Positions 23,001 to 33,918 of a stretch of 64,000 bases of DNA are shown here, one piece after another (within the stretch, counting starts at the first letter, position 1; every line of letters starts with the position of its first letter). Source of the DNA: Sisyra terminalis. Its lineage: Eukaryota; Arthropoda; Insecta; Neuroptera; Sisyridae. Below the pieces are notes generated by a model. The model saw only the letters and a program-made list of their open reading frames with translations, did no database searches and had not been told where the DNA came from. Location of the stretch: the NCBI GenBank assembly GCA_958496175.1, contig OY292280.1, positions 13,392,001-13,456,000 on the forward strand, given 5' to 3'. The position numbers and the translations under genes are program-made.

Positions 23001-25396
23001 CAAAGACATTTTTACTTTTAATTTTTCGTCTTTTTACTATAAATCTAATTAATATTAGAAAAAACTTTTATATGTACAGTATTTGTTACCATTGTCTAAT
23101 TCTCGATTTTCATAAATAAATTCCATATGAATAAAAAATGTTAATTTATTTTAGTTTACATATTGCATCTTATTATTACCTGACGTTTTTTTAATCACAC
23201 CTTCATTAATCAACAGTCCATCACTTGTCATTTCCGCTAGAAATTCAAAGAAAAGTAAGAAAACCCAAAGCGAAAAAAAATGCGGAAACATGGCTCATAG
23301 CATGCAAAATGAGCGGTGGATGCTATTTTTAGTAACGACCAATACTATAATAATATTTTTACTTTAATTGTTATCCAAATGTTAAAATGTAAAAACAGTT
23401 TTTGAAATGTGTAACCATTATATGTTAAGCCCCATGTAAATATTGCGGCTCATGTGTACTTTAGCACACCCACAATCTGACAACGTTGCATTTTCGACTA
23501 TTTTTTTAATTTAATTCGCGATTAAATCGATCCATAATGAAAATTTAACCACAAAAGAGAGAATTATACCATATTAGAATTGAAATAACAAAAATATCGC
23601 GAATTAAATTAAAAAAAAAGTCGAAAATGCAACGTTGTCAGATTGTGGATGTGCTAAAGTACACTTGAGCCAATATTGCTTACACATTATTTACAAATCT
23701 TAAAAATACTTATTCTTAAAATAATATCTACCGTTATTGATCTCCGCTAACACCGGCACTGCATAATAAAAAGCTACAGATGATATTATTCTACTAATAA
23801 CGTTAAAGTGTTCATCGAGAAATATCACTTGACAATCTTCTTGTTTAATGAAAATTACTAAAAAAAATAAATTAGTATTTCATCGATTGTTTAAATGTAA
23901 TATTCTTTGAGAAAATAAGACACATGCACTTGAAGAAGTTAAAATAAGATATCACATGCATTTATCGTGAGACAATAAACGTTTGCCGTAAAGCATACAA
24001 TATATGAATTGCATAGAGGTTATTTTTGATGGCCAAGCATAGGAACAATGATTGTGACGTCATATGGTGGTAAATCTACCAGATTCTTCGCCTGAATCTT
24101 GTATAACCACTAACCGAAAAACCGACAGCCGCTTCTATAAATTCGTTTGTAATTCTAGTTCGTATATTAATAAACGGAAAAAATATTAATACGGAAAAAA
24201 GGTATTAGAAAAATGGTTCCGCAGGTATTTGATGAAGGTAATATCTTCGGCTCAAGTGTACTTTTGCACACCCACAATCTGGCAATGTTGCATTTTCAAC
24301 TTGGTTTTTAATTTAATTCGCGATTAAATCGATCCATAATGAAAATTTAGCCACAAAAGAGAGAATTATACCATATTATAATTAAATCATCAAAAAAATC
24401 GCGAATTAAATTAAAAACAAAGTCGAAAATGCAACGGTGCCAGATTGTGGGTGTGCTAAAGTAAACTTGAGCCATATCTTCAACGAAACATTGTGCTATG
24501 CACAAATAACAATTACTATTCTAATTCTGTATTATTTGTTTTATTCAGTTATGAATGCATTACACAATGTCATCATACCTGGCCACAAGGATTTCAAAAA
24601 TGTTCTCTAATACTAATGTGCGATCCATTATTGTATAATCTAAGAAATTTGCTTTCCAAAAAAGTCCACAAGAAAGAAATTGAACTAAAAGAAATAAAAA
24701 TGTTAAATTAGAAAAGATTTTATACAAAATACAAGAATGGGAAAAGGGTTCAGAAAATAGGGAAGATAAATTAAAGAGGTTTGGATATGTCGAAGAAGAA
24801 TGTCCTAAACAAAAGAAGTCTGTAAACATAAGTGTCCTAATGTCCTTAGTATATGGAGTTATAAAAAGGAATGTAGGTGTCATGGGGATAATTATAGAGA
24901 TAGGGGAGTTGGAGGATTATTTGGGAATCCAAATGAAATTTGTTATTTTTTTTTTACTTTAGCTAGCGGAAGCATTATAAAAATTTGTACTAGTTGCAAC
25001 TTCTAAATTTTTCTATTATAAATAGCTCACTAATCCAATCACGGTGGAAATATTAATATTATGGTGGATATATTGGTTTTATTGAATATAATTCAGTCAA
25101 GGTATTGTCTGAATTTATAAAAATGGAAATTTTGAAAACTATTAAATGTATGTAACATTAGTGTATGATAATCATGAAACTGTTTTTTAATAACGAAAAA
25201 GTTTCAATTTAAATGAACAAATTTGGGAAATTTCCAAGGATCTTGTAGAGTAAAACTATGAACAAGTGATTTATTTTGTATCACCACAAATACTGATCTA
25301 TCAAAAGAAGAGAATCAATACTACATAAAATCATTAATGTATTATACCTTGTCCAAATTGGAGAGTATTATTTCCGGGGAATTGATTATGATCCAT
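14068..25396 (-). CDS. Microexon-rich gene of unknown function
   Basis: Coding exons in transcription order, by window position: 25,348-25,396 (putative start), 24,080-24,109, 23,732-23,857, 23,180-23,236, 22,802-22,861, 22,683-22,736, 22,246-22,290, 21,043-21,105, 20,927-20,980, 20,569-20,613, 20,236-20,280, 19,462-19,512, 18,507-18,560, 18,099-18,158, 17,789-17,836, 17,549-17,596, 17,239-17,292, 16,864-16,920, 16,110-16,160, 15,925-15,981, 15,454-15,501, 15,271-15,327, 14,377-14,430, 14,068-14,312. Every internal exon is a multiple of three, and every intron is GT-AG in phase 1. The joined frame is about 503 aa, mostly acidic and Ser/Thr-rich. One exon (23,732-23,857) has a hydrophobic stretch, IISSVAFYYAVPVL. 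The last exon is long and has two close cysteines (YYCRKLNPKNGTC). No family is recognised. The internal exons are well supported; the first two are tentative, and no signal peptide was found. Confidence 0.72.
14675..15095. mobile_element. hAT MITE with AATTTTAG target duplication
   Basis: The ends are TAGGGTTACCAATTTT and TTGGTAACCTTA. They are flanked by direct AATTTTAG (14,667-14,674 and 15,096-15,103). It lies within an intron of the microexon gene. Sister copies are at 40,934-41,142 and 47,096-47,468. Confidence 0.85.
15130..17000 (-). repeat. Tandem two-exon module of the microexon gene, about three copies
   Basis: Three blocks each contain the intron string AATTGTCGAGGGTTGTAA (near 15,166, 15,819 and 16,773) followed by a B-type exon (15,271, 15,925, 16,864). 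An A-type exon follows in the first two (15,454, 16,110). B exons share MPPxLLSPISSG; A exons share DD-D-D/ED-LST-SG. More diverged A and B exons lie at 17,549, 17,789 and 14,377. A foldback element interrupts the third block. Confidence 0.8.
16345..16615. mobile_element. Foldback element in an intron of the microexon gene
   Basis: The arms GTGTATACAATATATAGAAT and its inverse (ending near 16,603) enclose a shortened middle that keeps TATTTCGATTGCCAAG. It is the same family as 6,843-7,600, with the hammerhead core truncated. Confidence 0.7.
17635..17710 (-). repeat. SINE fragment
   Basis: The body of the tRNA-derived SINE only (ACTCTAGGGTTTATAAAATC as read on the plus strand); the tRNA-like head is missing. 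It lies in an intron of the microexon gene. Confidence 0.5.
18187..18345. mobile_element. Degraded hAT-MITE relative
   Basis: The left arm and middle are recognisable (GGCAATGTTGCATTGTC, TTTTCATTATGAACCGATTT); the right arm is absent or heavily changed. Confidence 0.45.
19786..20190. mobile_element. Compound hAT foldback MITE
   Basis: A nearly complete copy (19,786 to about 20,000) is joined to a 5'-truncated copy (about 20,036-20,190) that ends in the normal terminus GTACACTTGAGCC. It lies in an intron between microexons 19,462 and 20,236. Confidence 0.75.
21162..21385. mobile_element. hAT foldback MITE with GTAAGTTT target duplication
   Basis: This is a complete 224-bp palindromic copy. 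GTAAGTTT occurs directly before (21,154-21,161) and after (21,386-21,393). Confidence 0.9.
21618..22045. mobile_element. Foldback element with hammerhead-like core
   Basis: The arm ATACTGTGTATACAATATAT from about 21,640 is mirrored at 21,940-22,035. The middle carries a plus-strand hammerhead-like core at 21,871. Inserted between the two copies of the three-exon module. Confidence 0.7.
21860..21925 (+). ncRNA. Hammerhead-ribozyme-like motif
   Basis: CTGATGA (21,871-21,877), stem II GATTGC/GCAATC, GAAA, stem III ACGTAT/ATACGT, then GTC. All core nucleotides fit the hammerhead consensus. Stem I is weak: only a distant CAAAC/GTTTG pairing is visible. Confidence 0.5.
23447..23671. mobile_element. 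hAT foldback MITE with AATATTGC target duplication
   Basis: A 225-bp copy with direct AATATTGC on both sides (23,439-23,446 and 23,672-23,679). It lies in the intron upstream of microexon 23,180. Confidence 0.9.
24249..24473. mobile_element. hAT foldback MITE with ATATCTTC target duplication
   Basis: A 225-bp copy with direct ATATCTTC on both sides (24,241-24,248 and 24,474-24,481). Confidence 0.9.
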
Positions 25397-27015
25397 TATA
25401 TTTAACGAGGATATATATGTATGATTTTGAAAACTTTTTATATGAAAATGATTATTAGATGATCCCGCCGGAATGAGAGCGCATGAAACACTTGCGCACA
25501 ATATTTGGGATGAATCGTCCGCGAAATATAAATTTGGTCTAAGTTATTGGAACCACGTGAAACTGAAATGAAAAAGTATGAAATTGGAGACTATAATTAA
25601 ACGTGGGGCAAAACATTTACATAAATAATTAATACTGATAAAAAACTATGATAAAAAATATCGTTTCCAATGCAAATACTAAAATGATTGATTAGATTTT
25701 ATAAGTTTAAGTTTCTTGTAAGCTCCAGAATCTACAGAGTACTCTCCGAGGCTCAATTACCACGAGATTCGACGCGTTTGTGTCATTAAAAACCGTTAAT
25801 AAAGTTGGTAAAGTCGATTGCACCCAAGACTCAAACCATTTAGTCATTCTTTTTTAGTACATCAGATAGCCTAATTTCATACATTAAATTAAACCATATA
25901 TTTTGTATTACAATTAGGCAAAATATCAAATTAAATCAATAGTAATATTATTTTTTTTTTACAATATTTTCAACCTTTGATTCATAATTACATGACGGAA
26001 AATTTAAAATGATATTATGTCCATTATGTCATCAGGTTTATAATAAAAAAAATACCGATGAGTGCTTGTAGATGGCTCAGTTCATGGCGGCAAAATTGAT
26101 AATTTTAAATATATTTGATATTTATATTTTATATAATTTCTATCCCAAGTCCTGAAAATTATTAAATCGTTACTAATTTCATAAAAAAACGTCAGTTTAT
26201 CACAATGCTAAGGTTTTGATCAAAAGAGGAAGAGGAATCTTTCTGGAGAAAGATCTTTTTCCACCCTGGAAAGAATGAAAAGTTACTAACGTGCAAGATT
26301 TACTTAATGCTTTGCCATTATTATCTATTGAACCTTAATTAGTTTAAGAAATCGATTACGATTATCAAATCAACGTTTTCGTGCGAACCAAGGCTGGAAA
26401 GGAGAAGTTTATATTATACGTCATAGTTGGAAAAAAGCTGTAAATTTATTAACCTTTGAAAACTATTATTGAAATTAAGTTATACTTAAAAAAATATATG
26501 TAAATTGTGTTAAAATTTATAGTGTAAATATTTGAAAATTAAATGTTTTTATCTTTATAATCACTTGGTTATGGAACAAGGGTGGTATATCGAATAGGAC
26601 TTAGGGTGGTATCGGACCTAAATCCGTTACTGAGTCTACTGATGGATGAGTGGTTAAAGTGTTCGCTTCGAAATTGATGCATATTACCAATATATCAAAA
26701 TCTTTAATGAGCTGTTTTTACAATTAATTATTTACATGAGTTTAGAAGTTGGAGGGCCTGAGCAGTAGCTCTTTCCCTCCTGTAAAAAAAAATAAAAATA
26801 TCAAATTCCCTCCGTTTATTTTTATGTTGGGAAACAGGACCCAAAAAACTGAATCTTGTAACGGGCAAAATTTTACTATTTTTCGATTTTTTGTACACTA
26901 TAGAATCGTTTCCGTAGAAATTATAAAGTAATGGTATACATCAGTTAAAAAAATCTATACTTTTTTGAATCTCTTTTTGGAAATTATTTAATAGGAAAAT
27001 TTAACCGATAAGGAT
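25397..27015. other. No gene recognised; includes a SINE-like head
   Basis: This is AT-rich sequence upstream of the putative microexon-gene start. A box A-like string TGGATGAGTGG near 26,644 resembles the SINE head at 512 but lacks box B. The leader and promoter of the microexon gene, and perhaps an undetected signal-peptide exon, should lie here or in the 24,110-25,347 intron. Confidence 0.35.
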
Positions 27016-27243
27016 TTATGGAGGAGGTTGATTTCCTGTGGTGGTTGCCATTTTAACATTGATTCGCGTTGGTAAGGGCAATGAAGTGAAAGATTTGATT
27101 CGGGATTTGCGTTTGGCAATGATTTTTTTATGTGAAAGCATTCGGCTTTTCTTGTGTACTTTGGTGGTTTCGATTTTATTTTTGGGAAAAGTTAGTTTAT
27201 TTTGAGTAGTGTAAGAGATGCGCGCGTATGCCCGCCTACCCAA
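27016..27243 (-). CDS. Short basic ORF divergent from the sarcalumenin gene
   Basis: A 75-codon minus-strand frame has ordinary composition and a Lys/Arg-rich middle (SHKKIIAKRKSRIKSF), ending at TGA or TAA near 27,016. It faces away from the sarcalumenin gene across a short, less AT-rich intergenic stretch. No family is recognised. It may be a first exon, a small gene or chance. Confidence 0.2.
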   Translation of the reverse strand: MGRRAYARISYTTQNKLTFPKNKIETTKVHKKSRMLSHKKIIAKRKSRIKSFTSLPLPTRINVKMATTTGNQPPP

Positions 27244-27525
27244 AGACTTTCGACGCGAAAAATGATTTGAAATTTTCGCTCATTTGAATACGACGTGCGA
27301 CGCGATTTCCTTCGCATTTTTTTTCGACTCGGATTTAGTTTATGGATGTGGCAATGCTAGAACAGATCGAACGTGTCGCACCACCGAACCGAAGGAAAAG
27401 TGTTACTTAACTAATTGATCAACGATATCGAAGCAATTCGTGGTGCTGTATGTGAAGAGACCTTTGAAATTCCCGAAAACTCTATCCATTTGGATAATTA
27501 TCTGTGGTGCAACAATTGAGACAAG
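27244..27525 (+). promoter_or_regulatory. Promoter and leader region of the sarcalumenin-like gene
   Basis: This stretch is distinctly richer in CpG (ACGACGTGCGACGCGATT, GATCGAACGTGTCGC) than its surroundings and directly precedes the start codon. The transcription start itself cannot be placed by eye. Confidence 0.4.
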
Positions 27526-30500
27526 ATGGCTTCATTGGGCACCCTGTTGCGCTCCCGATGGAAAATTCTCCTGTGTTATCTGTTCGTTTTCCAATTGGTT
27601 TTCACAACCATCACTGTTAATGGTACGTACTGTTTTTATTTCTGTGAAAAAATCTCCTCGTCAACGGTTTCGTTTTCTTCTAATGGACCATTGGTTGCTG
27701 GCTATTTTTAAAATAGTTTTACTCGCTGCATTATTCAAGAAGATGTTTTAGAGCTATTTCGATACGGATTACGTCCCCGTCAATCCGAGACAATTTCAGA
27801 TTATTTTTAGACATTTTTCTCGTTTCGATTTGTATCCTGAATAAAGACATCTTGCACCTCACAAACCTGACTTCCCAACTTGGCCAAATTTTCCAACAAT
27901 GCATCTTGTTCTTCTATCCCGAACTCATCCCACTGTGACCTTGTTAATCTTGACCTGATTTTCCAAAATGGACCGATTATCCCATAATTTATGAGATGCC
28001 CACTAAGACTTCAACATCCAAACAAACCGTGGACTATTTTCAAGACCCAATCCCAAATAATTACCAATTTTTTAATTTTACGATTGCATGTGTATGATGT
28101 AACGATATTTTTACACAGTTCTAAAGTTAGTCCCGGCCAAAACGGGAACATGACGGGAACGACCTCCGTGACTGTCCCTCTGTCCATTCTATTGGGCAAC
28201 GACCATGAAGCTGAAAGCGCCAGAAAAAGATAACATGTTGAAAAAAAATGCACTCATTTCGGGAATGTTCCCAAAAAAATCAATCAAAAACGCCGATTTC
28301 CCGACAATTATTTTTAAGCTGATCGAAATGAAAATATCTCTAAAATTACTTTTACTTACTAATTTATTTAGATATATTATTTCTTTTAAATTAAATTCGG
28401 GTCTGCGTCATATCTGGGCCACGTGCCAACTATGTCATCAGGTAGCGACGATTAAAATCCCGAAATTCACATACAAAATTCAAATCTCAAAATAAAATTC
28501 GGACAAAATTTTCTGGGACCGAATTGAATTTGAGTTCCCCAACTTAAACTCATTCCACAATTTATTGATTTTCCAGCGAAATCAGACGATGATACGTTAG
28601 AAACAGAATGTAGACCATTTGTCGAAAAAGCTTTGAAGGACCAACTGAGCCGTGGTGTCGACAGTTCCGGATCGCCAGAAAGTGCAGAAACTGGGGAGCC
28701 ACCAAATGCCGAAGCGGAACCATCCTCACCAAATCTTGACGATAATCAATCCGATGTGGTAAGTTCCATCAAGTCCAGCTAACCGTTCAGAACTTCACCA
28801 AAAATTGATTAGAACCTGACGCTTTTTTGGAATATTCTATGTCCAGACAACAACATCCAATGAAGAATCACAAGAAAACACCGCAGTCGAGTTGGACGAC
28901 GCAACAATTTCCACTGAAGAAAACTCCCAAGAAAAAGTGGTACACTCAAAACAATCACCCACCCCTAACATCTACCATTTTTTTTTACTTTTTAGTCTCA
29001 AGGTCAAGATGCTTCCCAATCTCTTGAAGTTGAACAAGCTGACCAGCCTCAATCAAGTGAAGAAGCAGTCGAGTCTCAAGATTCTTTGGAAAATGTTCAA
29101 AGTGATGCACCAGCCGAAGAAGTTTCCGACGAATCATCCGAAACTGTCGTTGACACCCAAAGTGTAGAAGCAGCTGATGACAATGTTGCTGTTGAAAGCA
29201 AAGAAGATGAAGCCACTGCTACTGATGACACAACCGAATCGAAATCCATCGAAGAAACTGTCGAAACTGAAACGACTCCTGAGGAAAGTAGTGAACAACC
29301 CACTCAAGGAGAAGAATCGACTGAAACTCAAGAAAGCTTAGAACAAACTCAGCCAGATGAACTACCAGACAATACAAAGGAATCTCAAGAAGAAACTGTA
29401 GAATCAGAAGCTAGTGTAGAAGATACTGAGGCACAAAAATCTCAAGAGCTTACAGAAGATGCACAATCTACTGAAACAGTGGCTGAAGAAACTGTAGAAA
29501 CAACTGAATCAGTTGAAACTGTAGAAGCAACTGAAGAACCTACAGTCGAAGTTGTTGAAGCAACAGAAACAACCGAATCAGCAGAAACAACTGAACAATC
29601 AAAAGAAACAGAAGAAACCACAGAACCAGAAGTGGCTGAAAGTTCTCCAGAAGACGTAATTGAATCAGATCAGCAAGAACTTGCTGAAAAAGTTGAAAGT
29701 GCAGAAAGTGAAGCAGAACCAGCAGTGGAACCAACTGAAGAAACTGAGGCTAGTCCAGAAAGTGAAGAAGAACAAAAATCATCGGAAGATGCTAATGAAA
29801 ACGATTTAATTAAGGTACCATAAAATAATTTCCATCGAATTAACAACCACTTCAAATCTCTCATTCTAGGAATTCGAAATTCCCGAAAATCTTCGACCTC
29901 GGGACACAATTGTGGACATTTTGCATTTGGATGAGGAATCATCCGAAAATGAATTGGCTTTGGCTAAAGCAGCCGATAATACTTTGCGGGAACTGAAACG
30001 GTTGTATGATAGTGCCATTAAACCTTTGGAAATTTTATACAAATATCGCGATTTAAGTAACCGACATTTTGGAGGTAATTACAGGTGGTTATTGTGTTCG
30101 ACATTTTGTGTTTGAAAAATTGTATGGTTACAGATCCAGAAATTTTCTCAAAACCACTGATTTTATTTATGGGTCCGTGGAGTGGAGGAAAGTCGTCCAT
30201 CATCAACTACCTCCTTGATAACGACTATAAAGAAACTTCACTAAAAACCGGTAAGTTCAACAAAAAGAGTTGTGTTATGATTCAGGCTTGAAATAACTAA
30301 AACAAGATGACAATAAATAAGGTCATAAAGGTCCTTCCATAAAGGTCATGTTTTCGTAGAGATTAAAACTTTCAATTTGTATTTCAAATAAACCAATATC
30401 TAACAATATCATTGGTGAAAGAATATGATTATGTTATTAATCTTGTACTGAGAGTATTTTGAATCTTTCAGTTCTAGAACATTTTATCCAATTGATTTGT

Positions 30501-31624
30501 GCTTTTTTTTTTAGGAGCTGAACCATCCCCAGCCTATTTTAATATAGTAATGTGGGGTGCAGAACCGGAAGTTTTGGATGGTACTCAGTTAGCAGCGGAT
30601 TGGACATTTTCTGGTCTTCAAAAGTTTGGCCAAGGTCTTGAAGACCGACTTCGTGGCTTGAAACTTCCGCACAAACTTTTGGAAATGGTTAATATTGTGG
30701 AAATTCCAGGGATTCTGGAAGTGCGGAAACAAGTATCCCGCGTGTTTCCGTTTAACGATGCATGTCAGTGGTTCATCGACAGGGCTGATGTTATATTTTT
30801 AGTGTACGACCCTTCCAAGTTGGATGTTGGTCCAGAAACGGAAGCTATTCTTGACCAGCTAAAAGGACGCGAGTATCAGGTAAGTGGAAGGATAGTTGGT
30901 GATGTTTGGGTTGTTAATTTCGTTGTTGTAGACTCGAGTGATTTTGAATAAAGCCGACACTGTCAAACCAGAGGAATTATTACGGGTACAAGGAGCTTTA
31001 ATTTGGAATATTTCACCTTTAATGTCATCACCACAACCCCCAATTATTTATACAACGTCTCTCTGGTCGACTCCTTACAACCCCTCGTCACCTGTCCGAT
31101 TGTTACAAGCTCAGGAGAAAGCTTTCCTTCGTGATATTCGGCAAGCGATCGATCGAAGAGTTGAGAATAAGATTTCCAGCGCTAGAAGATTTGCTGTAAG
31201 TTTATAGTTTGGTAGTTGTAAAACAAAAGGTATACTGGGGATGTTTTAGGTGCGCGTTCGAAACCATGCGAAAATGGTTGATTGTTATTTGACTACATAT
31301 TACAACCACAAAACATTCTTCGGCAATCGGAAGCAGATTGCAGATGAGATCATTGAAAAACCGCAAGACTATCACATATATGAAGGGTTGTCAACGTTGA
31401 AAAACATTTCCCGATATGATCTTCCCGATCCAGATGCCTATCGGGACTTCTTTAAGATCAACCCCCTCTATGAATTCCAACCACTCTCTGCCACATGTAC
31501 TTACTTCAAAGGATGTCCAATCAACCGGTTGGATATCTGCATCGCCTACGATTTACCAGAACTCGTGGGAAAACACAAAAAAGCCGTGGATCAATTCATA
31601 GGAAAGACTCAATCGAACAGTTGA
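27526..31624 (+). CDS. SRL: Sarcalumenin-like dynamin/EHD-type GTPase with acidic N-terminal domain
   Basis: Nine exons (27,526-27,622, 28,577-28,758, 28,847-28,939, 28,996-29,814, 29,870-30,074, 30,134-30,250, 30,515-30,879, 30,932-31,195, 31,250-31,624) encode 838 aa. The order is a signal peptide (residues 1 to about 32), then a long Glu/Thr/Ser-rich acidic region (about 100-395). That matches the calcium-binding acidic part of vertebrate sarcalumenin, which buffers Ca2+ in the sarcoplasmic reticulum lumen and stabilises SERCA. The GTPase domain follows, with P-loop GPWSGGKS (479-486) and NKAD (632-635); the usual DTPG-like position reads EIPG. The C-terminal part (KMVDCYLTTYYNHKTFFGNR to the stop) is the EHD-related tail. 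There is no EH domain. All introns are GT-AG. Confidence 0.9.
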
Positions 31625-31837
31625 AACACTGGCTAAACTATACCACCAAGAAAACAGCAAAGAAAGTGCCTCATCCTTACTGTATTCATTTCTTTGTTCA
31701 TTTATTTACAGAAAATTTCAAAAAACTTACATCCACAATAGGTAGTGTGCTAGAAATTAGTATTAGCAGGATTGATTTTGTAATAGTAATTTTCAGCTTT
31801 AGCATGTTTGGAGGAATTTAGAACCTTTCACCTAATT

Positions 31838-33137
31838 GGTGCTTTCATTTTGAAAGTACAATCATGTAAATAGATTTTTTTTTCATTTGTAGAATAAATT
31901 TTCCATTTAACAAAGCTGAAAAATCAGCTTATCAAAAACGGAGGTGATTTCAAAAAAAAAAAATCATTTTGTAAAGCTTAGAGTATAATGCGCAGTTTTT
32001 AGTACTGAGAATTACGATTTTAATTCCAAACTTTTAACTTGGATGGATCATCTTTACTTACTGGTAAATGTGTCACATTAATATCTACAAAAAATTCCTA
32101 GATCTCTTGGTAGACGAGTGGGTAAAGTGGCTACTCCAAAGTTGATATGCACAAATATCTCAGCCATTATATCAGAATATTTATTTAACTCAGAATGATT
32201 TAAGATTGAAATATTTTTTTGGTTTCTACCACTGTTAAATATTTGCAATATGAGATTCTAAATTTAAAATTCTAAAACATTTTTTTAAAGTGGTATTAAG
32301 ATTTAAAATTAGCAAATGGTACCCCGATTGCTTTAATTGTTTTTGCATTATTTCGATTATGTCAACCAAATTACAAATTTTTATTGAAATTTTTAGTGCG
32401 CATTATACACAAAGCTTTACGATGAATAATCATGAAACTTAATAATAAATTTTCAAGTTTCTTTTGTTGAAAATTATAATTTTATTCAGTTTTTCGGAAT
32501 ATGTTAAAGTTTAAAACGTGAATCACCCCCGTGTTTGCGGAAATCATCATAAATTGTGGAACGTGATGAAAAGTTAATTTTCTTCTTTTTTTTTTTTTAG
32601 TAGAACATAATTGTATTTAATTAATTACTTATTTATTATAATTATTTATTACCCAAATAGTTTTCTATATGAAAAAGAAAATATCCAAGTGATATCCTTT
32701 GGTGTTCGCAATTTTGTTTATTGTAATAATATTGAACTCGAATGACTTTTTCGTTCGAGCATTTACCTACATTTCAAAGAAATTCTAGGCTATTTTATTT
32801 TTGTCTCGTCGATTTCTTTTTTAATTTTATTTTTGGAAACAGCATTATAGGAAGATACATAAGAGATATATGTGACGCCGTTTGAAATTGAATAACTGTT
32901 TTTGTCAGAAATTTGATATTTTTCAATTATATTTTAAAAGGAAATGTAAATTTGGTATACGGCGCAATGCTTTGTATTCTTCTTTCTCAATGAGACAATA
33001 AAGTTATTTCAAAAAAAGTTTGTACTGAATGTTATAATTTAATATTGCTGCAATATTAGCAGCTGCTTACCCAATTCCAAAGTCCATTTCCAGTGAAACT
33101 TGTGTTTGTTATTTAGTGATATGGTCATTGAAAAATT
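31838..33137. other. 3' flank of the sarcalumenin gene; intergenic
   Basis: Contains the probable 3' untranslated region (AATAAA-like signals near 31,892) and a weak SINE head near 32,100 (TAGACGAGTGGG). A further AATAAA-type string occurs at 32,996. No other gene is seen. Confidence 0.4.
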
Positions 33138-33354
33138 GGCTCAAGTATATTTTAGCACACCCACAATCTGGCAATTTCGACTTTGTTTTTAATTTAATTC
33201 GCGATATTTTTGATGATTTAATTCTAATATGGTATAATTTTCTCTGTTGTGGCTAAATTTTCATTATTAACCGATTTAATCGCGAATTAAATTAAAAGTA
33301 AATTCGAAAATGCAACATTGCCAGATTGTGGGTGTGCTATAGTTCACATGAGCC
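33138..33354. mobile_element. hAT foldback MITE with GAAAAATT target duplication
   Basis: A 217-bp copy with direct GAAAAATT on both sides (33,130-33,137 and 33,355-33,362). One arm has a short internal deletion (CTGGCAATTTCGAC). Confidence 0.85.
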
Positions 33355-33918
33355 GAAAAATTTATAAACCTTATCACCTTCTAATCAGTAGTACGGTTTA
33401 TGGTATACCAAAGAGTTTGGTAGGTATCCAAAGATCCAACCAAATGACCACACATAGGAATGATAGTGACATCATATGATAACTACCCATTTGATAATTT
33501 GTCAACTATAATGTGCGTTTGAATTCGATTAATTTCAGTTGGTTTTCTCTACCGAATAACAAAAAACCAGTGCTAGCGGTTGACTTGAATGAGTTTCTTA
33601 GTACTATGCAAATCGCTCCCAAAAATCGGCCAGCTTTCATCCACTTGAAGTTCCTTGCTAACCGTTTGCAATAACGCCGTTAAAGAAGTATAACTTCAAT
33701 AAATGGAGTCAATGTTATATATCCTGAAACAAACCCGTCAAAATAAATAAAAATAACCGTAAAAACGTAATAATAGTTTTTTTTTTTAATCAGTCTAAGT
33801 AACATGAATATTATTGAAAAATAATTGATATCTGAAAAAATCTATTCTTATTAAAAATATAACAATTACAAAGCCCATGAGATTATAGCTCTCATATATC
33901 TAACAAAGTCTTTAAAAA
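33355..33918. other. Intergenic; no gene seen
   Basis: AT-rich sequence downstream of the branching-enzyme stop codon; nothing supported. Confidence 0.4.

Noticed and set aside
24560..24883. Minus-strand ORF with hydrophobic segments, considered as the signal-peptide exon of the microexon gene
   Set aside because: The hydrophobic stretch has no preceding Met near it, and no donor gives the required phase 1 junction to the next exon.
14068..25396. Assignment to the aphid bicycle effector family
   Set aside because: The exon design is similar, but paired Cys-Tyr-Cys motifs and a signal peptide are not seen; only one close cysteine pair occurs, in the last exon.
29097..29942. Minus-strand open frames opposite the sarcalumenin acidic region
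   Set aside because: They are shadows of the Glu/Thr-rich codons; no independent splice sites or motifs.
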